Part shown: positions 1 through 8,182 of the stretch, one piece after another
Numbering within the stretch: the first letter of the stretch is position 1
Layout: each line of letters opens with the position of its first letter
Origin: an uncultured Lentisphaeria bacterium
Lineage (GTDB): Bacteria > Verrucomicrobiota > Lentisphaeria > Victivallales > Victivallaceae
DNA length: 46,278 nucleotides
Reading direction: 5' to 3'
Assembly: GCA_903863035.1 (NCBI GenBank)
Contig: CAIPAT010000343.1
Location: 1-46,278 of the forward strand
The notes under the pieces: model-generated
What the model saw: only the letters and a program-made list of their open reading frames with translations
Databases searched by the model: none
Told to the model about the DNA's origin: nothing
Translations under genes and position numbers: made by a program

Positions 1-366
1 GATTCGCCGATGGGCTGGGCGAGAGCCGTCGGGTACATGTACAAGACCTGGAACGCCGACCGGGTGATTTGCGAGACCAACAACGGCGGCGATCTGGTGA
101 TCGCCAATCTGCATGCGGTCTCCGGGGACATCAGCTGCAAACGGGTCACCGCGACCAGGGGCAAGCTTACCCGTGCCGAACCGGTCGCCGCGTTGTACGA
201 GATGGGCAAAGTGCATCATGTCGGCAGTTTCCGGAAACTCGAAGACCAGTTGTGCAGTTACAATCCGGAGATGAACCAGTCCAGCCCCGACCGGCTGGAT
301 GCGTTAGTCTGGGCGCTGACAGAGTTAAGTTCAGTGTCAATGGCGAGCAGGGCGATCTTCGCGTAG
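1..366 (+). CDS. Phage terminase large subunit, C-terminal part (partial)
   Basis: The reading frame is open from the first base, so the gene starts outside the window; the ATG at 10 is probably internal. The visible 121 residues resemble the C-terminal RNase H-like nuclease domain of phage large terminases, which cuts concatemeric DNA during head packaging. Supporting features are the SPMGWA segment, ETNNGGDLV, and the terminal DRLDALVWALTEL segment, whose aspartates fit the metal-binding motif of this nuclease. After ALTEL the protein ends in an unrelated-looking tail (SSVSMASRAIFA) and runs at once into a 9-bp tandem repeat, so the end may be truncated. No other phage gene follows. It could be a prophage remnant or the last gene of a prophage to the left. 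Family call is fairly sure; functional status is unknown. Confidence 0.7.
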   Translation, partial: DSPMGWARAVGYMYKTWNADRVICETNNGGDLVIANLHAVSGDISCKRVTATRGKLTRAEPVAALYEMGKVHHVGSFRKLEDQLCSYNPEMNQSSPDRLDALVWALTELSSVSMASRAIFA

Positions 367-371
367 CGAAG

Positions 372-442
372 AAGCGAGACAAGCGAGACAAGCGAGACAA
401 GCGAGACAAGCGAGACAAGCGAGACAAGCGAGACAAGCGAGA
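372..442 (+). repeat. 9-bp tandem repeat (AAGCGAGAC)n
   Basis: Seven exact copies of AAGCGAGAC run head to tail at 372-434, followed by a partial copy and two copies of AAAAGTTATG. The array begins six bases after the terminase stop. Because the unit is 9 bp, all frames stay open through it, which produces spurious ORFs. Two related units (AAGCGAGAA) occur far away at 24959-24976. Confidence 0.95.
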
Positions 443-567
443 AAAGTTATGAAAAGTTATGAAAACAGAATGCAGGACTGGTGTCCAAAATGAGGTGCAG
501 AGGTGTCCAAAATGGCTGTTTGGGAGGGTTATGCTCCGTCATAACCGGGATCGGAAAACGGTTGCGA

Positions 568-583
568 TCCCGCGCCTGCGGGA
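568..583. repeat. GC-rich tetraloop hairpin (CCCGC-GCCT-GCGGG)
   Basis: Perfect inverted repeat TCCCGCGCCTGCGGGA. It is one of five copies in the window with a constant CCCGC/GCGGG stem and a G-N-N-T loop. No T-tract follows, so it is more like a REP-type palindrome than a terminator. Confidence 0.8.
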
Positions 584-627
584 CAACCCTCCAAGTGGAA
601 GCAAACACACCATGCAGGACTGGTGTC

Positions 628-643
628 TCCCGCGAATGCGGGA
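628..643. repeat. GC-rich tetraloop hairpin (CCCGC-GAAT-GCGGG)
   Basis: TCCCGCGAATGCGGGA, second copy of the hairpin family. Its neighbourhood (CAGGACTGGTGTC upstream, GGAAGGCTGAAAGGTGTCC downstream) matches the inverted copy around 46173-46188. Confidence 0.8.
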
Positions 644-780
644 AGGCTGAAAGGTGTCCAAAATGAAAAGAATGTGACTGGTGATTGGTGAATAGTAAAA
701 AAACTTTGTGCATTTGTGTCTTTGTGCGAGAATGGGTTTAATGGTTCTGTTCAATGACTCTCTAAAGTGTCGGAGTCGGG

Positions 781-869
781 TGTCCAAAATAGGGAAGTTG
801 TAGTGTCGTCCGTGTCGGACGGGATTGGGCGAATGTCCAACAAGTTGTTTGAAAATCTTAAAAGCGTTG
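781..869 (+). repeat. About 90-bp direct repeat, copy 1
   Basis: Similar along its length to 1082-1171: TGTCCAAAAT, then GTTGTAGTG, a CGTCCG-TGT-CGGACG hairpin, a TGTCC or GTCC variant, and TTGTTTGAAAATCTTA. Differences are scattered, so the copies are old or evolving. Confidence 0.8.
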
Positions 870-917
870 TGCTCAGCCGGTATCCAAAGCATCGGAGTGG
901 AGTTAGCAGGCGGAGTT

Positions 918-1008
918 TTAAGTAGGCCAGTTTCGCCGAAACTGGCTCATGAGGCGGTTTTGGCAAAACCGCCCTACTTTGATGGCTCCTCCTGCATAAG
1001 GGCTGTCT
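918..1008 (+). repeat. Twin-hairpin element, left copy
   Basis: Two near-perfect hairpins lie side by side. The first (926-946) has 10-bp arms GCCAGTTTCG/CGAAACTGGC around one base. The second (953-973) has arms GGCGGTTTTG/CAAAACCGCC around one base. They are separated by the palindrome TCATGA. The conserved unit continues to 1008 with CTCCTCCTGCATAAGG. A reverse-complement copy lies at 46188-46278 with 87 of 91 positions identical by eye. This layout resembles paired REP elements (BIMEs). No T-tract follows either hairpin. Confidence 0.9.
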
Positions 1009-1081
1009 AAAATGAAGAAAAGGATTTCTTTGTGTCTCTGAGCCTCTGTGGTTAACGGCTGTCCAAAATGAGGGTACAGGG

Positions 1082-1171
1082 TGTCCAAAATGACTTTGTT
1101 GTAGTGCCGTCCGTGCCGGACGGTTTTGGACAAAGCGTCCAAAATGTTGTTTGAAAATCTTATAGAATTAT
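1082..1171 (+). repeat. About 90-bp direct repeat, copy 2
   Basis: Second copy of the unit at 781-869. Here the hairpin is CCGTCCG-TGC-CGGACGG, one base pair longer than in copy 1, and it is followed by TTTTGGACA and its near complement CGTCCAAAATG. Confidence 0.8.
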
Positions 1172-1322
1172 GAAAACAGGGACTATGAAAACAAGGGGAA
1201 TATCTCACGCGGAGGCGCGGAGAAAAAAACGTAGTCAGCGAATTCATGCGGGTATGTCCGCATTAATTCACTGACTACATGTATTATCTTCATTTCTTCA
1301 TGATGAAGCTATCTTCTCTTAT

Positions 1323-1358
1323 CCTGCATATCCTGTCCATCCTGTCCATCCTGTCCAT
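1323..1358 (+). repeat. 9-bp tandem repeat (CCTGTCCAT)n
   Basis: Three exact CCTGTCCAT units (1332-1358) preceded by one degenerate unit. The core TGTCCAT is related to the dispersed TGTCCAAAATG motif and to the TGTCCATAA and TGTCCAGAA units seen on the other strand at the right end. Confidence 0.85.
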
Positions 1359-1407
1359 CCCTGTTAAACCTTTTAGTTGCGGCTATGCCGCTCTAAGTTT
1401 TTCGTGG

Positions 1408-2397
1408 TTAAGCTTGCTTTGTATCTTCTATTTTTCTCAGGATGGCCTGGTATGCCCAGTTGTCCCATTCCTCCTTGACGCCGATGCCTTTGAGGTCGCC
1501 GTAGTTTGTCAGAATAAGGCCGCCTTCGAAGTGTTTGAACATATCGTCAACGCCTTTTTCTATAATTTGGCGGTCTCCTGTAGGCATTATTTTCTGGATG
1601 TCTATGGGGGACCATAGTGCGGCTTTGTATTTTTTCAGCAGTTGCGCCAGATCGGCCATATCGTAAACTGTCGGCTGGTCGAACTGGAAGCAGTCAACTC
1701 CGGCTTGCAATAGTGGTTCCAGTATCTGGCGGTTCTGGCCGCAGGAGTGCATGAATACTTTCAGGCCGCATTCATGGGCCAGTCCGAAAAGTTTGCAATA
1801 TAAATCCCCGAAATATTCCCGCCACAACGCGGGTGAGAACAGCAGGCCGTTCTGAGTACCCATGTCTTCGCAGAACATAATGCCTTCGGCTTTGGCCTCG
1901 CCTGCTGCCCGGATTACCAGTTCATAAACGCCTGCCACTTTTTCATGCAGTTGCTTGAGTTCCTCCGGATAGAGCAGCATATCCATCAGGTATATATCCA
2001 TTTTCCGCAGATAGCGTGATGAGGCGAACACCCATCCCGGCATTCCTGCCATTTTGAATTTGTCCCCGCTTTCGGCAAATCCCTGCCGCATAGATTTTAC
2101 CATCTCATCAAAATCGTATTGCGGTATTTGATAGTCTTTCAATTGCGTCCAGTCTTCGATGGCCGGTTTAAATATCTCCCCGGCGGCACAGCCGTCAATC
2201 ATGCGCGCCCATATATTGCCCCACATATCATCGTAATACTCATATTGTCCCTCTATCCATCGTTTCTGAGTATAGCCTTTGGGAGATCCGGGGCCTCCCC
2301 AGCACATATCGTCAATGCGGTTATTGTCGAAAGTAAGTCCGGGGCGTACCGGATTGCGGTGTTCCAGGTTGGCATAAATTATTTCTTTGGAATTCAT
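1408..2397 (-). CDS. Uroporphyrinogen decarboxylase-like (URO-D superfamily) protein
   Basis: 329 residues with the URO-D/methyltransferase TIM-barrel pattern: an N-terminal segment with RPG near residue 20, CEDMGTQNGLLFSP near 176-189, and FMHSCG at 215-220, where the HxC pair is the usual zinc-binding core of MtaA/CmuA-type corrinoid methyltransferases. True HemE enzymes have a different N-terminus, so haem synthesis is unlikely. Such proteins in glycan-degrading Lentisphaerota-like bacteria may move methyl groups or act on unknown substrates; none is shown here. An AGAGG Shine-Dalgarno precedes the ATG. The gene is divergent from an AraC regulator that starts about 98 bp away, which suggests local control by that regulator. 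The exact reaction is unknown. Confidence 0.75.
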   Translation of the reverse strand: MNSKEIIYANLEHRNPVRPGLTFDNNRIDDMCWGGPGSPKGYTQKRWIEGQYEYYDDMWGNIWARMIDGCAAGEIFKPAIEDWTQLKDYQIPQYDFDEMVKSMRQGFAESGDKFKMAGMPGWVFASSRYLRKMDIYLMDMLLYPEELKQLHEKVAGVYELVIRAAGEAKAEGIMFCEDMGTQNGLLFSPALWREYFGDLYCKLFGLAHECGLKVFMHSCGQNRQILEPLLQAGVDCFQFDQPTVYDMADLAQLLKKYKAALWSPIDIQKIMPTGDRQIIEKGVDDMFKHFEGGLILTNYGDLKGIGVKEEWDNWAYQAILRKIEDTKQA

Positions 2398-2494
2398 TAA
2401 AAAACCTCTTTGTTTGTTATCTATTGTTTAGTATAGTATATTATTGAATAAAGATAAATGTTTAATATTGATGTAATTTTGTCAAATATTGATT

Positions 2495-3409
2495 ATGGAA
2501 GCAGAATTAGAATATTTCAGGACAGGGCAGGGAATGCCGGACTCGCAACTGCTGGGTATCAGCAGTGCGGGAGGCTTTTTCTTCTTTCGAATTCAGACAT
2601 TTCATCTTGCGGAACTCCACAGGCACGTTCCGCGGGGAGTTCCGGCGGCTCATGCTCATAATGTGTTTCATATAGTGTTTTATACTGCCGATAATGATCG
2701 TAACCGTATATTGCTGAATGGCACGGAGGTGGAATCATTGCCTGGAATGCTGGTTATGACTTCGCCCGGAGAACCGCATTCGTTTAGTGCTCTGTTGCCA
2801 GGTAAAACAGTCTATCATGAATTGACGTTCAGCCTGGGAAATGCGTCTGGCGTTTTCTGCGGAGACTGGAATCAGCTTATGGCGCATTATTCCGGGATTG
2901 ATAATGTGTCTATTCCATCAATGACTTTGCTGTGCCCGTCCGGGATAGCGGCGCTGGAAAAACATTTCCGGGATATAGGCAGTCAGCTCAATAACTTGTC
3001 TGGAAATACGCTACCGGCGCATAAAACCGTAATGAATATGCTTGAGTTTTTATACAGTGACGTTTTTGCGGGTAAAGATTTGAACCGGAAAGACAATACG
3101 CTGGACAGGGTTAAAGCTTTTATAGAAAAGCACTATAACGATGATTTGGAACTTAAAGAACTTGGACGGCGTTTTTTTATGTCCCCTGAGCATCTCTGCC
3201 GCAAGTTCAAGGAAGCTTACGGTGTATCTCCGCTGAAATACGCGATGGAATTGAAAATTTCCACCGCGAAAAACATGCTGCTGTATTCAGAGCACAGTAT
3301 CAAAGAGATTTCCGACCGGCTGGGATTTGCCGATGTTTACGCGTTTTCCAAGTCATTCAAGAAAAACGCCGGGATACCGCCGGGTAAATACCGCGAAACC
3401 GGGAATTAA
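2495..3409 (+). CDS. AraC family transcriptional regulator
   Basis: About 304 residues. The N-terminal half is a cupin-like sensor domain (HVPRGVPAAHAHNVFHIVF near 48-66). The C-terminal 100 residues form the double helix-turn-helix of the AraC/XylS family, with LKELGRRFFMSPEHLCRKFK and IKEISDRLGFADVYAFSKSF followed by PPGKYR. I chose the ATG at 2495; a TTG two codons earlier is also in frame and neither has a clear Shine-Dalgarno. It is divergent from the URO-D-like gene and probably controls it in response to a carbohydrate-type ligand. The shared AT-rich gap contains ATATTGA three times, a possible binding repeat. Its stop lies one base from the convergent uracil-DNA glycosylase stop. Confidence 0.85.
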   Translation: MEAELEYFRTGQGMPDSQLLGISSAGGFFFFRIQTFHLAELHRHVPRGVPAAHAHNVFHIVFYTADNDRNRILLNGTEVESLPGMLVMTSPGEPHSFSALLPGKTVYHELTFSLGNASGVFCGDWNQLMAHYSGIDNVSIPSMTLLCPSGIAALEKHFRDIGSQLNNLSGNTLPAHKTVMNMLEFLYSDVFAGKDLNRKDNTLDRVKAFIEKHYNDDLELKELGRRFFMSPEHLCRKFKEAYGVSPLKYAMELKISTAKNMLLYSEHSIKEISDRLGFADVYAFSKSFKKNAGIPPGKYRETGN

Positions 3410-3410
3410 A

Positions 3411-4220
3411 TCAATTATCTTTCTTATAGACTTTGCCTAGAAACTTCATAACCTGCTGGAGGTCGCGCCAGACATCTTTCTTGGCTTCGGGGCTGCGCAG
3501 CAGAAATGCCGGGTGGAAGGTCGGCATGACTTTAATGCCATTATATTCGTCCCACTGTCCGCGGAGTTTCATAATACCGGTTTTTCCCAGTAGCCGGAGC
3601 AGGGGGATGGCACCGAGCAGAACGATGACTTTCGGCGAGACCAGTTCGATCTGCCGTTTCAGGTATGGCAGGCATTGCGCGGCTTCGTCTTCTTCCGGAT
3701 TGCGGTTGTTCGGTGGACGGCATTTAACAATATTGGCAATGTACACCTCTTCTCGCGTATACTGCATGGCAATGATCATTTTGTCGAGTAATTGTCCGGC
3801 TGCTCCGACGAACGGGCGGCCTTGCATGTCTTCTTCCATACCCGGACCTTCGCCGATGAACATCAGTTCGGCTTGCGGATTGCCTTCGCCGAAAACCACC
3901 GTATTGCGTTTGCTGTGCAGTTTGCAGAGGTGGCAGTTCAGCGCAACGGCCCGGAGTTCATTTAAACTGAGATTTTCGACTGCAATTTTGCCTGCCGGAG
4001 ATGCTGTTGGCGGTTTTATGGACGGAGCCGGGACAGCGGACATTTTACGCTGCTCGGGAATCGGCTGGCTTGACAGCTTTTCCTGAACCGGTTTTGACAC
4101 TGCCGCTTTTTCCGCGAAGAATTCCCGGATGGTTTCATGCTGGACAAAAATAGTCTTATGCTTGTCCTTTTGTGTATCCAGACACTCGATTATTTCATCA
4201 AAAAAACATTTTTCAGCCAT
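3411..4220 (-). CDS. Family 4 uracil-DNA glycosylase ([4Fe-4S])
   Basis: 269 residues from the chosen ATG, which has a GGAG Shine-Dalgarno; an upstream TTG at 4253 is possible but lacks one. The enzyme removes uracil from DNA to start base-excision repair. Residues 96-99 (CHLC), Cys167 and Cys183 fit the four cysteines of the family's iron-sulphur cluster. GEGPG at 124-128 with GRPFVG at 134-139 is the active-site motif, and FHPAFLLR at 235-242 is the C-terminal motif. A Pro/Ser-rich linker of about 50 residues precedes the catalytic domain, longer than in the thermophile prototypes but common in bacterial members annotated as phage SPO1 polymerase-like. The gene is convergent with the AraC gene and there is no visible terminator between them. 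Confidence 0.9.
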   Translation of the reverse strand: MAEKCFFDEIIECLDTQKDKHKTIFVQHETIREFFAEKAAVSKPVQEKLSSQPIPEQRKMSAVPAPSIKPPTASPAGKIAVENLSLNELRAVALNCHLCKLHSKRNTVVFGEGNPQAELMFIGEGPGMEEDMQGRPFVGAAGQLLDKMIIAMQYTREEVYIANIVKCRPPNNRNPEEDEAAQCLPYLKRQIELVSPKVIVLLGAIPLLRLLGKTGIMKLRGQWDEYNGIKVMPTFHPAFLLRSPEAKKDVWRDLQQVMKFLGKVYKKDN

Positions 4221-4363
4221 AATTACAATTCTCCGCTGTGAAAAAAACAACAATCAGGATTTTATTCCGGTCTGTCATGGAAAAAATCCGGATTCATATT
4301 AAATTAATAGACTCTGGTTGTTTAATATAACCTGACTATTTAAAAGTTTAAACAGGATGATTT

Positions 4364-5671
4364 ATGTTTACAGGAAGTTATTTTAAAATTTTGATATTTT
4401 GCATACTGACAGGGGTGTCAACTTTAGCATCAAATCCGGCATTTGCTGCCGGAGACAGCGTTCCGGCAACGGCGCAAACGGAAATGCCGAAGGGCAGGGC
4501 ACTGGCTAAAATCATGAATTCCAACGGGAATTGTGATGTGGAAGGCAACAGCAGGACACTGCGCCAGTACTGGGAGAATATTTCCAACTCAACCGGCGAC
4601 TGGTTTGATCAGCATAAATTCAATATGCTCGTGCTTTTCGGCGGAATTATTCTGACGCTGATAATTTCCGCGATTGTCAGCAAGATATTTGAGCATGTGA
4701 TCATCCGGCGTCTTGCAGCCAAGAACAACCCCGTGGTCAACGATTTGATTTGTGAAGCGGTTATTCGTCCGCTGCATGTCATGGTTTTCACTATCGGTTT
4801 ATTTATGAGCGCTCTGCCGCTCCTTGAGTCGCTGCCGCCTGCCGTATTTGAAATTGTTTTCAGAGTATTTCTCGCGATGGTCGCCGGCTCGATTGCCTGG
4901 GCTGTTTTCCGTCTGACGACCGTGCTGAACCATTTTCTGATGGAACTCGCCAGCCGCACAGATAACAATCTGGACAATTTGCTGGTGGACCTGATTCGCA
5001 AGGCGGTAAGGCTGACAATCGTGGTTATTTCGGTGCTGTTTATTGGTCAGAGTATTCTGGGTATCAATATTACTACGCTGCTGGCCGGGGCCGGGGTGTG
5101 CGGTTTGGCGCTGGCGTTTGCCGCGAAAGATACTATTGCCAACTTCTTCGGTTCGGTAATGATTATTGTGGACAAGCCGTTTTCTGTAGGAGACCGGGTC
5201 AAATTTGAAAACAATGACGGGGTGGTTGAAATTGTCGGCTTCCGCAGTACCCGCATTCGTTCGCTGGACGGCCATCTGCTTACCATTCCGAACAGCAAGG
5301 TGGCGGATGCCGCGATTGAGAATATCAGTAAACGTCCTAATATTAAATGTGCGTACAGCCTGGGGCTGACCTATAACACGCCGCCTGAGAAAATTGAGCG
5401 TGCAGTGCAGATACTGCACGAAATTCTGGACAGCCATGAAAGTTGCAGTAAGGATATGCCGCCGCTTATCTGTTTTGATTCCTTCAAAGACTGGTCGTTG
5501 AATATCAGCGTAATCGCGTGGCACAGGACTACGGACTGGAAGCTTTCCAGAAAATGGCTGCAGGAGCAGAATTTGATGATCTTGAAGCGTTTCAGTGAGG
5601 AAGGCCTGGAATTTGCGTTTCCGACCACGACCAGCTATCTGGCCGGCGGCAGCATACATCCGGGAAAATAA
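4364..5671 (+). CDS. Small-conductance mechanosensitive channel (MscS family)
   Basis: 435 residues. A signal peptide (1-28, ending AFA-A) is followed by a short exported segment, then transmembrane helices near 87-108, 137-155, 163-188 and 214-235. The pore helix at 241-263 carries the Gly/Ala packing pattern AGAGVCGLALAFAAKD, and the MscS beta domain follows with KPFSVGDRV and LTIPNSKV. The channel opens under membrane tension to release solutes on hypo-osmotic shock. It is longer than E. coli MscS (286 residues) because of the exported N-terminal extension and one extra helix. An AGGA Shine-Dalgarno precedes the ATG. It lies about 95 bp upstream of argG, which has its own ribosome site; no terminator is visible between them. 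Confidence 0.92.
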   Translation: MFTGSYFKILIFCILTGVSTLASNPAFAAGDSVPATAQTEMPKGRALAKIMNSNGNCDVEGNSRTLRQYWENISNSTGDWFDQHKFNMLVLFGGIILTLIISAIVSKIFEHVIIRRLAAKNNPVVNDLICEAVIRPLHVMVFTIGLFMSALPLLESLPPAVFEIVFRVFLAMVAGSIAWAVFRLTTVLNHFLMELASRTDNNLDNLLVDLIRKAVRLTIVVISVLFIGQSILGINITTLLAGAGVCGLALAFAAKDTIANFFGSVMIIVDKPFSVGDRVKFENNDGVVEIVGFRSTRIRSLDGHLLTIPNSKVADAAIENISKRPNIKCAYSLGLTYNTPPEKIERAVQILHEILDSHESCSKDMPPLICFDSFKDWSLNISVIAWHRTTDWKLSRKWLQEQNLMILKRFSEEGLEFAFPTTTSYLAGGSIHPGK

Positions 5672-5765
5672 AAAAAATGTAAAATAATGTTGAATAAAGT
5701 TATTTTCAGTCTAAATTTTAGTTTTGCAGATTTCTAATTACCTTTTAAATATTTAAGGAGTCAAC

Positions 5766-6962
5766 GTGAAAGTAGTAGTAGCTTATTCGGGCGGACTTGA
5801 CACCTCGGTGATCGTCAAGTGGATTAAAGAAACTTACAAAGCTGAAGTAATCGGGTTCTGTGCCGATGTCGGACAGGCCGAAGAACTCAACGGTGTTGAG
5901 GCCAAAGCGATTCGCACCGGCGCGAGCAAGTGCTATGTCGAAGACCTTACGGAAGAGTTTGCCCGTGATTTCATTTTCCCGATGATGCAGGCCAACGCGA
6001 TCTATGAGGGGTCGTATCTGCTGGGTACTTCTATTGCGCGTCCGCTGATCGGCAAACGTCTGGTGGAAATCGCCAGATCCGAAAAGGCTGACGCCATTTG
6101 TCACGGCGCGACCGGCAAAGGCAACGACCAGGTGCGTTTCGAGCTGACCGCTTATGCCATGCAGCCCGGCATTAAAATCATCGCCCCGTGGCGCGAATGG
6201 AAATTTAAATCACGTACAGAGCTTATTAATTACGCCAAGAAACACGGCATTCCGGTTCCGGTTACTGCGGCCAAGCCGTACAGCCAGGACCGCAATCTGC
6301 TGCATATCAGTTTTGAAGGCGGCATTCTGGAGGATCCGTGGAGCGCTCCGCCGGACGACCTGTCGGTAATGACCAGGCCGCTCAGCCAGGCGGCAGATGA
6401 ACCGGAAGATGTAATCATTTCCTTCAAAAAAGGTATTCCTGTTAAAGTCAACGGAAAAACGTTCTCTCCGGCCAAGCTGATGATCAAGCTCAATGAACTT
6501 GGTTCCAAGCACGCGGTAGGCAGAATTGATATTGTGGAAAACCGCTTTGTAGGAATGAAGTCCAGAGGCGTTTATGAGACCCCCGGCGGCACAATCCTGC
6601 ACATGGCTCATCGCGCCCTCGAAACTATTACCATGGACAAGGAAGTCATGTTTCTGCGTGACAGCTTTATCCCGAACTATGCCAGAATGGTTTACAACGG
6701 TTTCTGGTATGCACCCGAGCGTGAAATGCTTCAGGTCGCGATTACCGATAGCCAGAAGTTCGTCACCGGCGATGTCCGCGTCAAACTCTTCAAAGGTGCC
6801 TGTCATGTCAGCGGCAGACGTTCCGAATACAGCATTTATGACGAAAAGATCTGCACATTCGAGAAAGAAGATGTTTATGATCAGCACGATGCTGAAGGTT
6901 TTATTAAGCTTAACGCTTTGCGCCTGAGAATGCTGGCCAACAGCAAGCAGAAGAGATACTGA
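5766..6962 (+). CDS. argG: Argininosuccinate synthase
   Basis: 398 residues, the normal length. It condenses citrulline and aspartate with ATP to argininosuccinate, the penultimate step of arginine synthesis, in the cytoplasm. The PP-loop [10 protein letters not shown] is at 6-15 and [13 protein letters not shown] at 114-126; [13 protein letters not shown] (81-93) is also diagnostic. The start codon is GTG, chosen because AAGGAG lies five bases upstream. No other arginine gene is adjacent. A strong hairpin terminator follows at 6988-7023. The call is secure. Confidence 0.97.
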   Translation: MKVVVAYSGGLDTSVIVKWIKETYKAEVIGFCADVGQAEELNGVEAKAIRTGASKCYVEDLTEEFARDFIFPMMQANAIYEGSYLLGTSIARPLIGKRLVEIARSEKADAICHGATGKGNDQVRFELTAYAMQPGIKIIAPWREWKFKSRTELINYAKKHGIPVPVTAAKPYSQDRNLLHISFEGGILEDPWSAPPDDLSVMTRPLSQAADEPEDVIISFKKGIPVKVNGKTFSPAKLMIKLNELGSKHAVGRIDIVENRFVGMKSRGVYETPGGTILHMAHRALETITMDKEVMFLRDSFIPNYARMVYNGFWYAPEREMLQVAITDSQKFVTGDVRVKLFKGACHVSGRRSEYSIYDEKICTFEKEDVYDQHDAEGFIKLNALRLRMLANSKQKRY

Positions 6963-6987
6963 CCAGTCAAGGGACAGCTTTTATTTT

Positions 6988-7023
6988 TGAAAAAACGCCT
7001 GGATAAATTTCCGGGCGTTTTTT
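6988..7023. terminator. Bidirectional terminator between argG and murG
   Basis: AAAAAACGCC pairs with GGGCGTTTTTT across a 13-base loop (TGGATAAATTTCC). A-run and T-run flanks let it end transcription of argG (plus strand) and of the murG operon (minus strand). Confidence 0.85.
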
Positions 7024-7042
7024 ATTTATAGCGGGAATAAGA

Positions 7043-8182
7043 CTATTTCGCCAGGACGTCACGGATGACTTGCAGCGTGTCAGCGGCGGCATGCGGTTTG
7101 CTTAGTGCTTTGGCTTTGACGCCCAACTCACGATATTTTGCCGGATTTTCCAGCCAGCGGTCAAGCAGTTTCGCCACTTTTTCTTTGGTACACGCGGCGT
7201 TGTCTATGATTTCAGCGGCATCGCCGTTTTTCATATATAAGGCATTGTCATACTGATGGTCTTCAGCTGCATGCGGGTATGGAACCAGAAAGGCGAACTT
7301 GCCGAATAAGGTCAGTTCTGCGATGGTGCTGCCGCCGGAACGGGAAATTACTACGTCCGCCGCCTGGTAAAACAGATCCATTTCCGAAGCTGACGGCAGC
7401 GCCAGGAATGGAAAAAATGCTTTTTCATAGGTGTTGTTTACCATTTCGAATTTGCCGTGTCCTGTCAAATGCAGTACCTGAAATTGCCGGTTGATGGATT
7501 CCAGCATGGCTTCAGGGAAGGTACGGTTGAATATTTCCGCACCCTGGCTGCCACCGAAGATCAGCATGGTCGGCAGTTCCGGATCAAGAATAGATCCGAA
7601 ATTTATGTTCAGGCTCTCGATCGCATCTTTCTTGCTGATTGTGCTGCCGATGAGTTCCGGCCTGACCGGCATGCCGGTAAAAGAATACGGGCAGCGGATC
7701 TGCGAAGCGTTAACTGCCGGAAATGCCGTACACAGATGTTTTGCCCAGCGGCTGAGAAAACGGTTGGCTTTGCCCACTCTGGCATTGCCGTCGTGCAGGA
7801 ATATCGGGATATTTAAAGACCAGGCCCCAATGGCTGAAGGCAGCGAAGTGAAGCTGCCCATGGCCAGCAGCGTGTCCGGATTGAATTTCTTCAGTTGTTT
7901 GCGTCCGGTAACGATTCCGGAAAGCGTATCGGCCATGAATTTATATACGCCGGTTACGCTGTTGGGGCGCGGCGAGGATGTCAGTTTCACGGAATCAATC
8001 CCGTGAAGCGTAGCGATGTCCGCCTGTGTATCCGCGTTTTTACCGCTGAGGAAAAGCAGCACTTCGCCTCCTTCTTCTTTAAATTCTCTGGCGATGCTGA
8101 GTCCCGGGAAGAAATGGCCGCCGGTGCCGCCACAGGTGATTACCAGTCGTTTTAATTCTTTGGGTTGTTGAGGTGAATTCAT
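7043..8182 (-). CDS. murG: UDP-GlcNAc:lipid I N-acetylglucosaminyltransferase MurG
   Basis: 379 residues, normal for the family. It transfers GlcNAc from UDP-GlcNAc to undecaprenyl-pyrophosphoryl-MurNAc-pentapeptide (lipid I) to make lipid II on the inner face of the membrane. The N-terminal GGTGGHFFPG (18-27), GNARVGKANR (132-141), FGGSQGAE (209-216) and the nucleotide-binding SRSGGSTIAEL (280-290) match the GT28 fold. The start is fixed by GGAG six bases upstream, and the ATG overlaps the ftsW stop (ATGA). It is the last gene of a four-gene envelope operon that ends at the 6988-7023 terminator. Confidence 0.96.
   Translation of the reverse strand: MNSPQQPKELKRLVITCGGTGGHFFPGLSIAREFKEEGGEVLLFLSGKNADTQADIATLHGIDSVKLTSSPRPNSVTGVYKFMADTLSGIVTGRKQLKKFNPDTLLAMGSFTSLPSAIGAWSLNIPIFLHDGNARVGKANRFLSRWAKHLCTAFPAVNASQIRCPYSFTGMPVRPELIGSTISKKDAIESLNINFGSILDPELPTMLIFGGSQGAEIFNRTFPEAMLESINRQFQVLHLTGHGKFEMVNNTYEKAFFPFLALPSASEMDLFYQAADVVISRSGGSTIAELTLFGKFAFLVPYPHAAEDHQYDNALYMKNGDAAEIIDNAACTKEKVAKLLDRWLENPAKYRELGVKAKALSKPHAAADTLQVIRDVLAK

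Larger units (their letters stand above)
459..1275. repeat. Mosaic intergenic repeat block, left end
   Basis: About 0.8 kb without a credible gene. It contains roughly nine copies of the 11-mer TGTCCAAAATG or close variants (482, 504, 655, 781, 834, 1004, 1060, 1082, 1136), GC-rich hairpins, two long direct repeats, a twin-hairpin element, and phrases such as ACTGGTGATTGGTGAATAG (676-694). The same vocabulary appears reverse-complemented at 45650-46278. ORFs read through it change frame between repeats and have no recognisable product. Confidence 0.85.

Noticed and set aside
1379..1391. Terminator for the URO-D-like gene (GCGGC-TAT-GCCGC)
   Set aside because: The T-run (TTTTT) follows on the plus strand, not on the minus strand on which the gene is read, so it does not fit as its terminator.
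1408..2397. HemE (haem-pathway uroporphyrinogen decarboxylase)
   Set aside because: The HSCG-type zinc site and the missing HemE N-terminal signature put it with methyltransferase-like URO-D relatives; no other haem gene is near.
4799..5659. 286-codon ORF on the minus strand
   Set aside because: It is antisense to the MscS gene along its whole length and the product has no domain resemblance; the MscS protein shows clear family motifs.
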